NCBI RefSeq assembly: GCF_963576675.1
Contig: NC_088916.1
Span: forward strand, 26,635,501 to 26,699,500
Direction: 5' to 3'
Origin: Euphorbia lathyris
Lineage: Eukaryota > Streptophyta > Magnoliopsida > Malpighiales > Euphorbiaceae
Length of the DNA: 64,000 nucleotides
This document shows, piece by piece, positions 10,529 to 22,312 of this stretch (position 1 is its first letter; each line of letters begins with the position of its first letter). The notes below the pieces were generated by a model that ran no database searches, was not told where the DNA came from, and saw only the letters and a program-made list of their open reading frames with translations. The translations under genes were made by a program, and so were the position numbers.

Positions 10529-11503
10529 GGGTAAATTACACCCATGGCCACTGAACTATATCCATTTTCACATTGTGGCCACTGAACTTTATTTTTTCCC
10601 GATATGGCCATTGAACTTTACACTTTGTTACACCGATGGTCACTGTAACCGTTGACCATCATTTATGACATTTAACTCTCATTTTTTACCGGTTTTCTCT
10701 CTCCTTTCCATTTATAAAACCTAAAACACCTATTGTACCCTTCCTTCTCCATCTTGTCTTTATTTCACTCCCTTTTAACTCTACTTTCTCTCTCTCACAC
10801 ATTAAAGTACCATGGAATGGGGGTGTTAGCAAACCTGAACCCAGGCGGAAAAACACGGTAAAAACCTAAACTCAGGCGTAAAAACATCCATCGATATAAT
10901 TCGAAATCCAGGAAATAGAAAAAACAAAAAACGTACCCCCATACATGAGAAGAAGACGCCAGTTCAATCAGATCTTGTGCAAGTGATTTTGGAAGAGAAA
11001 GCAGATATACATTGGAATCGAATTCCAGAAGAGAGAAAGACTAGATAGCCGTTTAAGAAGAGAATGAAGAATAAAAACAAAGATGGTGGCGAGCTTCACT
11101 GTGACAAAATGTGTAAAAAACTGGAAAAGGGATTTTTCCTTTTTCTTTTTCAACTAATGTCCCTGTTTTTCTCTTGTTGTTGTCTCCATCTTTGCCCTGG
11201 CTAGGACGGGTTGCTCTCATCTTCAACCTCACACCCCATTCCATGCTACTTTAATGGTGTTAGAGAGAGAAAGTACAGTAAATGGAGTGAAAGAAAGAGA
11301 AGACGGAGATGGAAGGGTAAATAAGTATTTTAGGTTTTAGAAGGGGAAAGGAGAGAGAGAAAACAGGTAAAAAATGAGGGTCAAAGGTCATAAATAATAG
11401 TCAACGGTTACGGTGGCCACCGGTGTAACAAACTGTAAAGTTCAATGGCCATACCGGGAAGAAATGAAGTTCACTGGCCACAATGTGAAAATGGATATAA
11501 TTC
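10529..11503. mobile_element. Mutator-like MITE, GGGTAAATTAC family, copy 3, with lost right terminus
   Basis: The left end is GGGTAAATTACACCCATGG. The long arms (10529-10830 and 11210-11503) pair well. The right arm stops at GAATTATATCC (complement), lacking the last 24 or so bases. Even so, TTAATTGTTC stands directly on both sides (10519-10528 and 11504-11513). The central 380 bp is unrelated sequence with no gene I recognise. Confidence 0.7.
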
Positions 11504-11513
11504 TTAATTGTTC

Positions 11514-11940
11514 CTTTAATTAAAGTTTCTTTTATAGGGTTGAAAGGGTTGTTAATTTCGGACAAAACACAATTTACAAACATAATCCACCCGATACGAA
11601 TGATTTTATATAATAATGTGAAATATATAAATTTAGTAACAAAACTATGATATGCTAACACATTTTGACATTCTTATTGCTATGTACATGACTCATACCT
11701 TTAAGTGAAGTGACATGAAGCTATTACATGAAAAAAAGTAACCTTAATTAATTTCAATTAGTATATATTGGTTCATTTCTTACTATCACTAATTAATCCA
11801 ATTCCAATTTTAAATTGTATATTTTAGTCTCAAAATGAAAATATACGGGCTTAATTCCAATTAGGTTATTAACCTATATTTTAAAAACTAATTAGGTTTT
11901 TAAGTTTTTAAAATTATCAATTAGATCTTCCATCTACACC
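11514..11940. other. AT-rich spacer
   Basis: Nothing coding is visible between the MITE and the next LINE. Confidence 0.4.
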
Positions 11941-12086
11941 TTTTTTGAATGAAAGGTTGGGATGCGAAGGCAGGCCAGACATCCCAACTAGGTTGGCACC
12001 TCCAGTAGAGCCAACAACCCGAATTTTGTAAAAAAAAGAAAAAAGTACAGAAGAAGGAGAAAGAGACAGAAAGAAGAAAAAGAAAG

Positions 12087-12450
12087 TTACAGAAATCTAA
12101 TGTGAGCTACGTTACACAAATCATCAAAGACAAAAGCCTGACAAAAATATGGCGCAGAGTGCCACCAAAGAGAAGAGTCAGCCGTTTGCCCCATTGCAGC
12201 CAACCTATCAGCAGCCTGGTTACCTTCTCTAAAAATTTGTGTGGCTTTCCAATTCATGCCAGAAAGCCTTGCTAAGCAGGAATGCCAATCTTTCTTTATT
12301 TTCCAAGGGACACCACTTGAAAAAGTATTAAAGAGATGCACGGCATATGATGAGTCGGATTCAATCCACAGGTTCCTCCAGTTTCTCTCCTAGGCAGCGT
12401 TAACATCATAGATAATAGCTTTCAGCTCAGTAATATGTGCAGGCGGGTTA
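12087..12450 (-). pseudogene. LINE RNase H C-terminal remnant
   Basis: It contains FREGNQAADRLAAMGQTADS and ends WWHSAPYFCQAFVFDDLCNV and following, the typical tail of plant L1 RNase H. It is in a different frame from the preceding domain and is preceded by stops, so it is decayed. Confidence 0.75.
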
Positions 12451-12561
12451 TGAATAGGAAACGCAAAGCATCCCCCTCACGAAGCCTCTATAATTCCTAA
12501 AAATCCCTCCTGCCCTGACGCTGCCATTCGAAGTCGAAGCCCCGTCAGTGTTTACCTTTAG

Positions 12562-13548
12562 CTAGTTAGTCGGCAGCGGGATCCAACGGACTATTGCAAA
12601 ATCCGGTTCGGGCGGTGGTCGAGTGCGGGCAGTAACAGCAGTAGCCCCCTCACTGATAAAGTGCAGCAAAGAATATCGAAAGTTTTGGATTGAAGGGAGC
12701 TCGTTATCGAAGACGGCCTTATTGCGGATGAACCAAATGAACCAGATGCAGGTAATAACTGAGAAAATCCAACCTTTCCTCAAGCTCTTACTCACGCGCA
12801 GTGCATTTAGCCCGTTGAAGAACTTGACGAAACTAGAACCAGGACAACAACTAACCCCGTGGATATTGCAAACCATCGTCCACAAGTCCGCGGCCACCCT
12901 ACAATTAACGAACATGTGCTCGATGGTTTCACCGTCAGCACGACAAAGCTCACATCGCTGAGCTAGCGAGAACCCCCGACGTTGCAGCTGTGCTTGCACC
13001 GCCATCTTGCCGTGTAATAACATCCAGCAGGTCGCTGCCCGCCTAGGAGGTACAAACGAATTCCACAAGAAATTGCACCAGTTCACAAGGGTCCCCGGCT
13101 GAAGCTCGAGATAAAAGCTTTTAACTTTAAGCTTCCCTGTGTCAGACGGCTGCCATATACAACTATCATACTCCCCAAAAACCTCAATATCTCTAATATT
13201 ATTCTGAACCTGATCCGGTAGCTCCTGTAAATTGGCCCAATTTCCATTCAATCTGTACTCATGGATAGGACTGTAGAGATTAGCATGTAATTTTTCCGGA
13301 ATACCCAACTGATCTACGACAGGAGGGACAGTCCATCGATCAGTCCAGAAGTTTAGATTAGAATCTTCCTCAAACCACCAAATAGTCTCATTCCTGACAG
13401 TTTCAAAAATCAATCTTGATGAGGTCCAAATTGAGGAATTTGCAATGTATTTTTTCGCCAAACCTGAGATTTCTAGGAAACGACGCCGGAGCGGCAATGT
13501 GATGAAGCTCTGACCCTGTAATAGATCCCAACTAAATTTTGCAATCAA
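12562..13548 (-). pseudogene. LINE RT thumb/zinc-binding (zf-RVT) segment
   Basis: A 328-residue open stretch contains WQPSDTGKLKVKSFYLEL, then CELCRADGETIEHMFVNC (the zf-RVT pattern) and WFIRNKAVFDNELPSIQNF. This region follows the RT palm in plant L1 ORF2. The open frame is a fragment: in-frame stops and a frameshift separate it from the RT at about 13549-13615. Confidence 0.8.
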
Positions 13549-13615
13549 GAAAGAGTTGAAAAGTTAAAAATCCTTAATACCTAAGCCACCAAAGCCTGTT
13601 TGCTCTATCCCCGGT

Positions 13616-14566
13616 CTAGAGAAAGTTGCGAACAGCCTTGTTGACTCGAATAATGAGAGCACAGGGCCATTTGTAGATTAGGAATGAGTGCACCAGCGCA
13701 CCAGTCAAAGAAGATTTAATAAGCGTGAGATGACCAGCAAATGATACGGATTGTCCCTTCCATAAACTGAATTTGCTGAGAAATCTGTCAATTAAAGGTT
13801 GCAGGTATCTGGATCTACGGGCCCCCTGAAATAATGGAACCCCGAGATAATTAAATGGAAGAGAAGCTACCCTAATACCCAGGATGCCAGAGAGCCGGAT
13901 TCTACGGGCGGAAGAGATATAGTTGCCAAAGATAGCCTGTGATTTATCCCAATTGACAGCTTGGCCAGAAATAACTTCATAAAGGCCGAAACAATCTCTA
14001 ATACATTTTATATTTTTCATAGTGGCTCGACAGAATAGCATCATGTCATCTGCATATAGAAGATGAGAGGGAAAAACAACATCCTTAGTATAAATCATAG
14101 GATCAAATTTACCTTCAGCAGCCAATTTGCTAATCCATCTCCCAAGAAAGTCCTCAGCTAGCCCAAAAAGCATGGAGGAGAGCGGGTCCCCCTGCCTGAC
14201 ACCACAAGAACAGTTGAAGAATCCTTTAATTCCACCTCCTAAAGCAATTGAAATTCTAGCAGATCTAAGAATTTCCAGAACCCAGTTTCTGAACCTTAGA
14301 GAAAAGCCAAAAGAGTCCAGAACAGCTAACAGGAAGTTCCAGTCTAATGTGTCGAAAGCTTTTTTGATATCAATTTTTAGAGCCATGTTTCCTCCAAAGC
14401 ACTTCTTCTTAAGCATGTTGATACCCTCTGAAGCCGCGGCTATGCAGTGATGAATACTTCTGCATGAGATGAAGCTGAACTGATTGTCAGAGATAATTTT
14501 AGAAGCAATAGGAGCCAGCCTGTGAGAGAGAATCCTGGAAATGATTTTGTAATTGAAGTTACCCAT
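13616..14566 (-). pseudogene. LINE reverse transcriptase
   Basis: A 316-residue open stretch contains the non-LTR RT motifs in order: IISRILSHRLAPIASKIISD, MALKIDIKKAFDTLDW, CGVRQGDPLSSMLF, then HLLYADDMMLF with the catalytic ADD, and FNYLGVPLFQGAR. It copies LINE RNA at nicked target DNA. The endonuclease that should precede it is missing, and the frame ends at a TAG where Trp is expected (NFL-stop-TGD). It is therefore a dead fragment. Confidence 0.85.
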
Positions 14567-14601
14567 AGCAACAGGTCTGAATTGCTGGATTTCATTAGCT
14601 C

Positions 14602-14749
14602 AGAACGGAGATAAACAAAAAAAAACTTTCTTAACTCAACAAACATAATGTATCTAATACAAGCACCAAAAACATAAACTCCCACAGAGCTCAAATATCA
14701 TCAAATATTACAACACTCACATGAGCAGTATGCTCATGAAAGACCTTAG
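14602..14749. other. Spacer between LINE and Sirevirus LTR
   Basis: A short stretch contains the palindrome CATGAGCA-GTA-TGCTCATG at 14720-14738, eleven bases before the LTR end. Otherwise nothing is assigned. Confidence 0.4.
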
Positions 14750-16139
14750 TGTTGGTCCCGTGTAACGTAATGGGATTAGTTCTAGGGGGGTTAGGAACTA
14801 ATGTAACTTTTTCACTTAATAATGCTGACTTAATTGAATGTTTAATAGTTTAACTCAGCTTTAGGTCAGCAAGGCTGAGTGAGATGTAAGACAGCTTTAA
14901 TCAGATACTGACTAGAGCTGTTTCAATATTGAGTTGGGAAATAACACTTTAAGTTAGTTTCCAACTCAGCACTCTGGTTACTCAGCGTCGGCTATTACAG
15001 ATTATTTACTGAGCAATTTTAAGCAAGCAACACATACATATATATATACCAAGAGAAAGGGTTAGAGATTACTCAGCAGACTTATCCTGGTTCGGCCTCA
15101 CCGCCTACGTCCAGTCCCCGGAATCCTTCCGACCTTTTTCAATCCTCTACTGACCTCTTTAAAGGTAGAGCACAAACCGTTTATAATAGCAACTGAGTAT
15201 ATAAGAGTACCGTCCTCTATTCGTCTACTCTATCCTATCTACCACTGAACACTATAACCGAGTATTCAGATTTTCTCTACCACTGAGTACTATAACAAGG
15301 TACTCAGCTTCAGTCTTCTAACCTTTTACAAATGATAAGAGATTGTTCTTAATACAACAAAGAACACTTTAGATGACAGAATCAATCTAGACTTTTATAC
15401 AATGATTGGAATTTGGTGTAAGAGCTTGCTTTTTCTTTTCAGACAGCTTCTATTTTGGATTATCACTCAGTGGAGATTTTGCTTGTCTGTATGTATATGT
15501 CTTGTATGTGTGTGTCGTAATGATCCAAGAGATGATTTGGCCTATTTGTAGCAATCTTTGTGGCTTCAATCATTTGAATCCTGATATAGCCGTTGTGTGA
15601 TAAACGGTCTTCTTCATCATCACGTGGTCAGCTTCCAGAGCTGCAGGCCAATCTTGTCTTCTATTTTTAGCAGACGCCAGGTTTGCCAGATTCGTCTTCT
15701 TACACCAGGTTTGTCTTCTTGTGCTAGGTTTTGTCTTCTTGCCAAAAGTCAGATGGTCCATGTGTCTCGAAAAGGTCCTTGCACCGGATTTCCAAGACTT
15801 CTGATTTGTGTCAGACCTTGTCTGTCAAGTTGACGGATCATTGACGCTGACTTAGTTATTACTCAGCTTGACTCAGCGGCTTCGCCTTCAAGCTTTTCTG
15901 AAGAAGACATTTCTTTCATAAAGATGACTTGCATTCCACTCAGCTTCTGCTGTGTGACTTCTTATGCTGACTTTGTTCTGTCTTTCTTTTATAGACTTTC
16001 AGTTCCTGTTCTCGTTAGTTAACTTACTCAACATTGAACGAACACATTAGTACAATTAAATCAAAGCACTTAAATTTAATTGTTTTAATTATGGGAATAA
16101 TTTTGTCAAATCAAAATCATGTGGAAAGGTGTTTCAACA
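14750..16139 (-). repeat. Sirevirus 3' LTR
   Basis: The LTR is 1390 bp and reads TGTTGGTCCCG... to ...GTTTCAACA on the plus strand, with TG/CA ends. The right edge is fixed by the adjacent polypurine tract. ACTCAGC or its complement recurs many times within it. There is no partner LTR in the window. Confidence 0.8.
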
Positions 16140-16150
16140 AACTCCCCCAT
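16140..16150 (-). promoter_or_regulatory. Polypurine tract of the Sirevirus
   Basis: The minus strand reads ATGGGGGAGTT immediately before the LTR start TGTTGAAAC. This is the expected plus-strand primer site. Confidence 0.8.
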
Positions 16151-16635
16151 TTTGATGTTGGCAAAAGTATTCAATTACGGAACTCAGTGTTGAGGTTCCC
16201 CATGATAGTTGACCTTTTCCATTCTTCTGAAATTACTCCCCCGTAAGGGTTGCATCTACTGACTTAGTTCAATTCTAAACCTTCTAAGATTTAATCGAAG
16301 CGAGCCTAAGGTCAGCTTTCAGAGTTAGGTCAAATACTTGGAACATTTAGTCATTCACTCAGTCTTAGTTAAGTTCAGGTATCAGAGTTGGGTTTATCAG
16401 AGTTGAGGTATACTGAGTATATTTTACTTGTTTAATTTTTCTGTTCACAAGTCTTAATTGATTGTTGTTTAATTAGTAGTTACATGACACAGATCAGCAT
16501 ATAAACACAGCACGTAAGCATCACATATATAAAGATAGTTTGTAGAAAAAGATGCTTATATAGATAGTCAGCTCAACTAAGATAAAGCATGCCAGATACA
16601 AAATTACAAGTCTCAAGCTAAGTCTAGTTCTAGAT

Positions 16636-19600
16636 CTATTTCTTGATATTGGCTTGAACTTGGTTAGATTTGGCTTTGGGCTTGGCTGTTCTTTGTTGCT
16701 GACTTTGGTTGCCCAGGACAGTAGAAGTTGAACCAGGCTTCCGCTGAGTTTGACGTTGAGTTCCGTCAGCTGGCTGCTTAGCTTTATCTTTCTCCCCCGT
16801 TTTTCCAGCATCATTGGACGGAAGGGGAGGAGAATAGAATGTCCCCTGCGGAACAGCACGAGTCAGTATGGTGGAATACTGTTGCATGTGACTCGTACTT
16901 TCCCTTAGACCCGTAAAGATCTGCATGCCATCGTTCATACTTGAAGCGGGGATTTTGATGTGTGCGATGAGCATACTGAGTAAAAACTCAAGAGACTTCC
17001 CAATCCAAGTAATCGAGTCCGTCATCCGTGCATAGGATTGATAGTACATCCTGAGCAGTGAAGAATCATACGAATGACGCTGAGCATTAATGTGCCTAAC
17101 ATGCGCAAGAGTTGATCGAGTGCAGTGCAGTATGTCATTGGTCTTTACTTGGTCAATGTCCATTTCCTCTTTGCTCAGGTTGAGTAGGCGAATGGCTTCA
17201 CCAATCTGTTCAATGGAGCATTGAGAAGTGGAGGAGATAAGCTCACGAGCCCCGGTTAGCTCGGCGGTCAGCTGGTTGAAATGCTGAGTAACTTTAGCAG
17301 AAGTTGCAGATGATGAGTTCGTAATAGATAAGGCATTGATTTTCCCTTCAATGGAGTCCATGTGATTTACCATCATCAGCTGAAGTTCAGCCAGCCTGAC
17401 CATGAATTTTTGCTTGGGCTGCTGAGAGACCAAGGAGGTCATAACACTCATCAGCTCCTTAAGACCTTTAAGTTCGGTCAAAATTTGCATGACGAATGAA
17501 AAATTGAGTAGACTCAGCAGGAGCGGCCCCAGCAGCATCGGCTTGAGACTGGTCTATTGCTTGAAGAAGCATATGAGCTGAGTTGATGATCCTTCGGCCT
17601 GACTCAGAGGCATTAAGGAAGTTGTAAGAATCATCATCAGTCTGGTTCTGTATAGTCTCAGCGGCCGTTTTCTGGTTAGCAGCAGGTGGAGAATTTTGAT
17701 GCTGCCCAGAAGTAGAAGTGCCAGCTTGATCAGTTGCTGCACTTTTATTGATAAGGTCAGCAGCAGGAGCTGACTGGTTGATGAACTGCTCAGTGGAGGA
17801 TGGAAGTGTTGGCTCAGCAGTATTATTAACCTGCTCAGGGTTAGTCTGAAGTTGAGTTGGAATTTGAGGTTGAGGCAACTCAGAGCTGTCTTTAGCAGGT
17901 GGAGTTTCCTTCGCTAACTCGGTGTGTTGAGCAGCTAGAACTTCGAGCACTTGCTCAGTGGAAGGCGGAGCAGAGGTGTTGGCAGAAGTTTGACCCTTAG
18001 AGACTTTAGGGTCGGCTTGTTCCTCATCTTGAGAAACAGAGGCTTGTTTTTCCTTGATCAGGAGTGGGTTCAGTGATGTCGGTGAAGAATTGGAATTGAA
18101 GTCCTGTTAAGTCAGTGATGGGGTCCCTCAGTGGAGATTCATCCAACAAGTCTATGACGTTGGGATTTTGGGCTTTTCTCTTAAACCGCTTTTCCGTACT
18201 GCATTTTTTAGTTTTGGTTTGAGGAGAAGGGTCAGCAGCAACAGACTCTGAGGACTCAGAGGAGAGATCAAGTCCAAGATCAGCATAAAGGTGCTCCACA
18301 ACCTTGTCCTTTGCTGGAGACTCAGCTCCTTACTTATTAGCTTGCTTAGTAGCAGCTGTGTCACTTGGCTCAGCAGAACCCACCTTATCAGCTTGAGCCT
18401 GTTCCTCAGTACAACCTTGGTCTTCCTCCTGATCATAAGGTGTCTTTTCCAAGTCAATTTCTTGACTTCGTACAAAATATGAGTCCTTTGAAATCACAAA
18501 GTCAAGTGGGTTAGCATCTAACGGCTTCAACCTAGAGGTTTTCTTTCTCTTAAGAGGTTGTTCAAGTGTCTCCTCACTTTCCTCAGGGTTAGCTCATTTT
18601 TTTTTGTTTTTTAGGTGACTCTGGTTTCCCTTGAGCTGGCTCAGCAGAAGCAGCTTTCTTCTCCCTTACCGCTTGCCTGATCTTCTTCACAATTTTGTTA
18701 ATATCTTTGGCTAGTGGGGTTGAGGATGGGTCAGCTTTCCTCTTTCTTTCCTTTTTGGTTCGCTCAGCCGATTCTTCTTTAACCAAAATTCCCTTTCCTT
18801 TCTAGGATAACTCAGCCGATCCTTCTTCAACCATATCACCCTCAGTAGGTGCTTCTTCAACCATAGCCCTTTTTTCCTTTCTTAGGTTTGATAGGAAGGT
18901 TGCGAGCTAATCCGAACAGTATTGCTGAGGTGATCTCAGTGCCTATTATGTCTATTTCCTCTTTTAGGCTGGCCTTGTGATCCTGAAGGATTTTGGTGAT
19001 GAGAGAACCCATCATGAGGATCCCGGTGCTGCGTTGAAAAGCCCCGGTGAGAAAGACAGGCATGTTGAGCGGCTTGTAGTTCAACATGTGCCAGATGAAG
19101 CACTGTTCAAAGTTAGAGGTTGAGGAAGAGGAGTTGACCTTGGGAAACAAGAAGTTGGTCAGGATATAGTGGGCTTGTTTTTTAGGCTGACCCATACTGG
19201 TACTGGAGATTTCACCTTTATGATTTTTGGGTTTGCAAAACTCAACTTCGTAATCAACGTGCATGTAGTCGTTTGTGCACCTGAGTTCTGTTCCTTCTTC
19301 CTTCAGCTTTAGCAGTGTAGCGAGATAGGAAGGAGTGATGGTGATCTCCTTGCTCTTGACTTTCGTGACCATATAGTCGTCGTTATCATCAGCTACCCTT
19401 AGGTTTGTGTAGAATTCCTTCACTAGCTGCGGATAAGTGGTTCCAGGAAGAGAGAAGAGGTCGGTCCAGCCATTCTTTGAAATCCACTCGCAGAAGGGTT
19501 GCTCAGCTTCTACGAAGCTCTTGGAGAACCAGCGGGAATGGAAAACCTTGAGATTTTTAACGTTTTTGAAGACCGGGAAGAACGTCCTTTCCTTAGGTTT

Positions 19601-19825
19601 TTGGTTCTTTTTCTTCTTCTTCTTCGATGAAGTTGGTTGGTCAGTATGTGGGTTTTTGTCGTGAGGGCTGACCTCACCCTTTGATTGGTCATGCTGACCA
19701 TAGGTCTGTTCCTGAGACTCAAAAGAAGTCTCGTGATATTCCTGCTCAGCAGGAGAGGGATGATTTATATCCGAGCGGTCGTCATCATATTGCTCGCCGG
19801 AGTTGTTCTGGGAATCGCTCGACAT
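16636..19825 (-). pseudogene. Sirevirus env-like / accessory ORF, broken
   Basis: A single decayed reading runs from ATG 19825 (MSSDSQNNSG) to 16636. The first 1 kb (19825-18857) holds a basic KKKKKKNQK stretch. After it comes a domain like that called putative plant transposon protein, with FHSRWFSKSFVEAEQPFCEW and LPGTTYPQLVKEFYTNL. The middle (18786-17468) is acidic, charged and low-complexity. The end (17538-16636) is helix-rich with many Leu, Met and Ser. At least four frameshifts are needed to pass through (pieces at 18786-18589, 18530-18330, 18299-18024, 17950-17468, 17538-16636). The role of such ORFs is unproven. I see no clear signal or fusion peptide. Confidence 0.7.
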
Positions 19826-20331
19826 GATGTTCTTGAGGGTTTTTGAGAGAGTTAGAAGATTAGGGAATTCAGAGATAGAGAGATCAAGTGAGAAATGTTT
19901 CAAGCGTAAAGAGAGATTAGTGGGAAATCATCCACTATTTATAGCCGGTATGTGTCGAAATGATATGTCAGAATGGCGCTTCGTTCTCGAATTGATCAAC
20001 GACAATTATCTCTGGTATTAATGACACATTCGGCGCATGGTTTTCTAATCATTACCCTTACGTCATCCTAGGTGGCTACTTAAATACACGTGCAAGCATT
20101 AATTATGCAAGTTGTTCTACTCAGCATCTAAGATACTAAACGTTTAGAGTTTTGAGTGCGTAGGTTATTGTAGAAGGGATTCATATCATGTGAAGTAACT
20201 CAGCATTTAGTACTCACTCAATATATATCTAACAACTCAGCATGTGGTGATTTCATATCATTCAGTTTTGCTAAGCATATGATAGTTACTCAACATGTGA
20301 TAATCACTCAACATTCATTTTACTCAGAAAT

Positions 20332-21120
20332 TCATTGAAGAGGATTAGACATACCGATAGCTTCCCTTAGTATGCTGAAATACTCACGAGCCAACGGCTT
20401 CATGAAGATATCTGCAAGCTGTTCATCTGTTGGAACATAGGTCAGCTTGATCTCGCCTTTGAGTACATAGTCTCTGATGAAGTGATGCCTAATGCTGACA
20501 TGTTTCATCCTGCTGTGTTGGATTGGATTCTTTGATAAGTCAATGGCACTTTTGTTGTCACATTTGACTTCAATCGTTTTCATTTGAACTCCATAATCAT
20601 CCAGCTGTTGCTTGATCCATAGGACTTGTGCAACACAGCTTCCAGCAGCAATGTACTCAGCTTCAGTTGTTGACAGGGCAACTGATGACTGCTTCTTACT
20701 GAACCAAGACACTAGACAGCATCCAAGGAAATGACATCCTCCTAAAGTGCTTTTTCGCTTAAGCTTGTCTCGTCCATAGTCAGCGTCAGTGTATCCAATG
20801 AGTGTGAAATCGTTTGTGTTTGGATACCATAAACCTGCATTTACTGAGCTTTGCAAATATCTAAGGATTCTTTTTACAGCTATGTAATAAGATTCCTTAG
20901 GGCCAGCTTGATATCTTGCACAGTAACATACTGAGTACTGAATGTCTGGCCTACTTGCAGTTAGATAGAGTAGAGAGCTAATCATACCTCGATATAATTT
21001 GCTGTCTACTGACTTACCTTTTTCATCAGCATAAAGCATAGTGTCAGTACCCATGGGGGTAGATATTGGCTTACAATTTTCCATATCAAATTTCTTCAAT
21101 ATCTCCTTAGCATACTTAGT
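20332..21120 (-). pseudogene. Sirevirus RNase H and RT C terminus
   Basis: It includes MKKFDMENCKPISTPMG, then GYTDADYGRDKLKRKSTLGG with its catalytic Asp, ALSTTEAEYIAAG, and RMKHVSIRHHFIRDYVLKG near the end. It normally degrades the RNA strand of the hybrid during reverse transcription. It is separated from the upstream RT by one TAG codon (21121-21123) in place of Gln and is otherwise in the same frame. The stop is close to 20332. Confidence 0.85.
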
Positions 21121-21870
21121 CTAACTAATGAAGATTCCATTCTTGCCTTGTTTGATTTGAAGTCCAAGGAAGAAGTTGAGTTCTCCCATCATTGACATCT
21201 CAAACTCAGTTTGCATCTGTTTGCTAAATTCCTTGCACATAGACTCATTAGTAGCACCAAAAATAATATCTACATATATTTGTGCCAACAGGGTATCTTT
21301 ACCCTTTTTCTTAATGAATAAGGTTGTGTCAGCTTTTCCTTTGACATAGTTTATGGTCAGCAGAAAGCTGATCAGCCTTTCGTACCAACCACGTGGTGCT
21401 TGCTTCAGGCCGTACAGAGCCTTTTTGAGTTTATAAACATGGTTTGGAAATTTTGGATCCTCAAACCCTGGAGGCTGACTAACATAAACCTCTTCATTTA
21501 TAACTCCATTAAGAAATGCACTTTTAACATCCATTTGGAACAATTTAAAGTTCATAAAGCTAGCATACGCACACAATATTCTTATAGCCTCTAATCTAGC
21601 TACGGGTGCAAAGGTCTCACCATAGTCAATACCTTCCTGCTGACTGTAACCTTGAGCTACAAGTCTGGCTTTATTCTTGACCACGTTTCCCTGTTCATCT
21701 AGCTTATTGCGGAACACCCATTTTGTTCTTATGGTCTTTTGATTCTTTGGTTTAGGCACTAAATCCCATACTTCATTTCTCTCGAATTGATCGAGCTCCT
21801 CTTGCATTGCATTAATCCAGAATTCATCGTTCTCAGCTTTTGAGAAGTTTCTCGATTCGAGGACTGACAT
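21121..21870 (-). pseudogene. Sirevirus reverse transcriptase
   Basis: It contains [52 protein letters not shown] and [12 protein letters not shown], all copia RT landmarks. The catalytic YVDD box reads YVDI: one codon is missing near 21266-21272, removing the second catalytic Asp. The frame ends at TAG 21121-21123. Both changes would kill activity. Confidence 0.85.
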
Positions 21871-22312
21871 GAAGGCTACGTTGCTGAGATATCACTTGAG
21901 TTGATTTCTGGTCATCAGAGTGTTCTCAGCGGCATCAAGGATGCTTTTCTCAGAGTTTCCTCTTGGAACCTTGATCTCCTTTGGTAGTGTAGTGTCTTCA
22001 GGGATAGGTGTTTCAGAAAATCTCTGCAGGATCATTTTGGTCAGTAAAGATAATTTTCGATCCATTCTTACCTTTGGTCAGCTCTTGAGACAGTGGCTCC
22101 ATTTTGGTTAGCGGAAGCTGAGCATGTGTCATCTTCGGCAGACTGACTTATCTTCCCTGCACAGTCAGTTTCATCGAACTCAACATGTACAGACTCTTCT
22201 AAAACCCGAGTTCGTTTATTAAACACCCTATATGCTTTGCTGTTTGTTGAGTACCCTAGAAAGATAGCTTCAACAGCTTTAGAATCAAACTTAGCAAGAT
22301 TGTCTTTAGTAT

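Larger units (their letters stand above)
11941..14601 (-). mobile_element. 5'-truncated L1 LINE, minus strand (RT to 3' end)
   Basis: The order from 5' to 3' is RT (14601-13616), RT C-terminal and zinc-binding segment (13548-12562), RNase H C terminus (12341-12087), then the 3' UTR with the CCAAC-CTA-GTTGG hairpin followed by GGGATGTC and a short A run at about 11941-11948. ORF1 and the endonuclease are missing. I could not find a matching target duplication, so the 5' edge near 14601 is approximate. Confidence 0.8.

Noticed and set aside
12623..12961. Plus-strand ORFs over the LINE (also 14127-14450)
   Set aside because: Antisense shadows of zf-RVT and RT segments.
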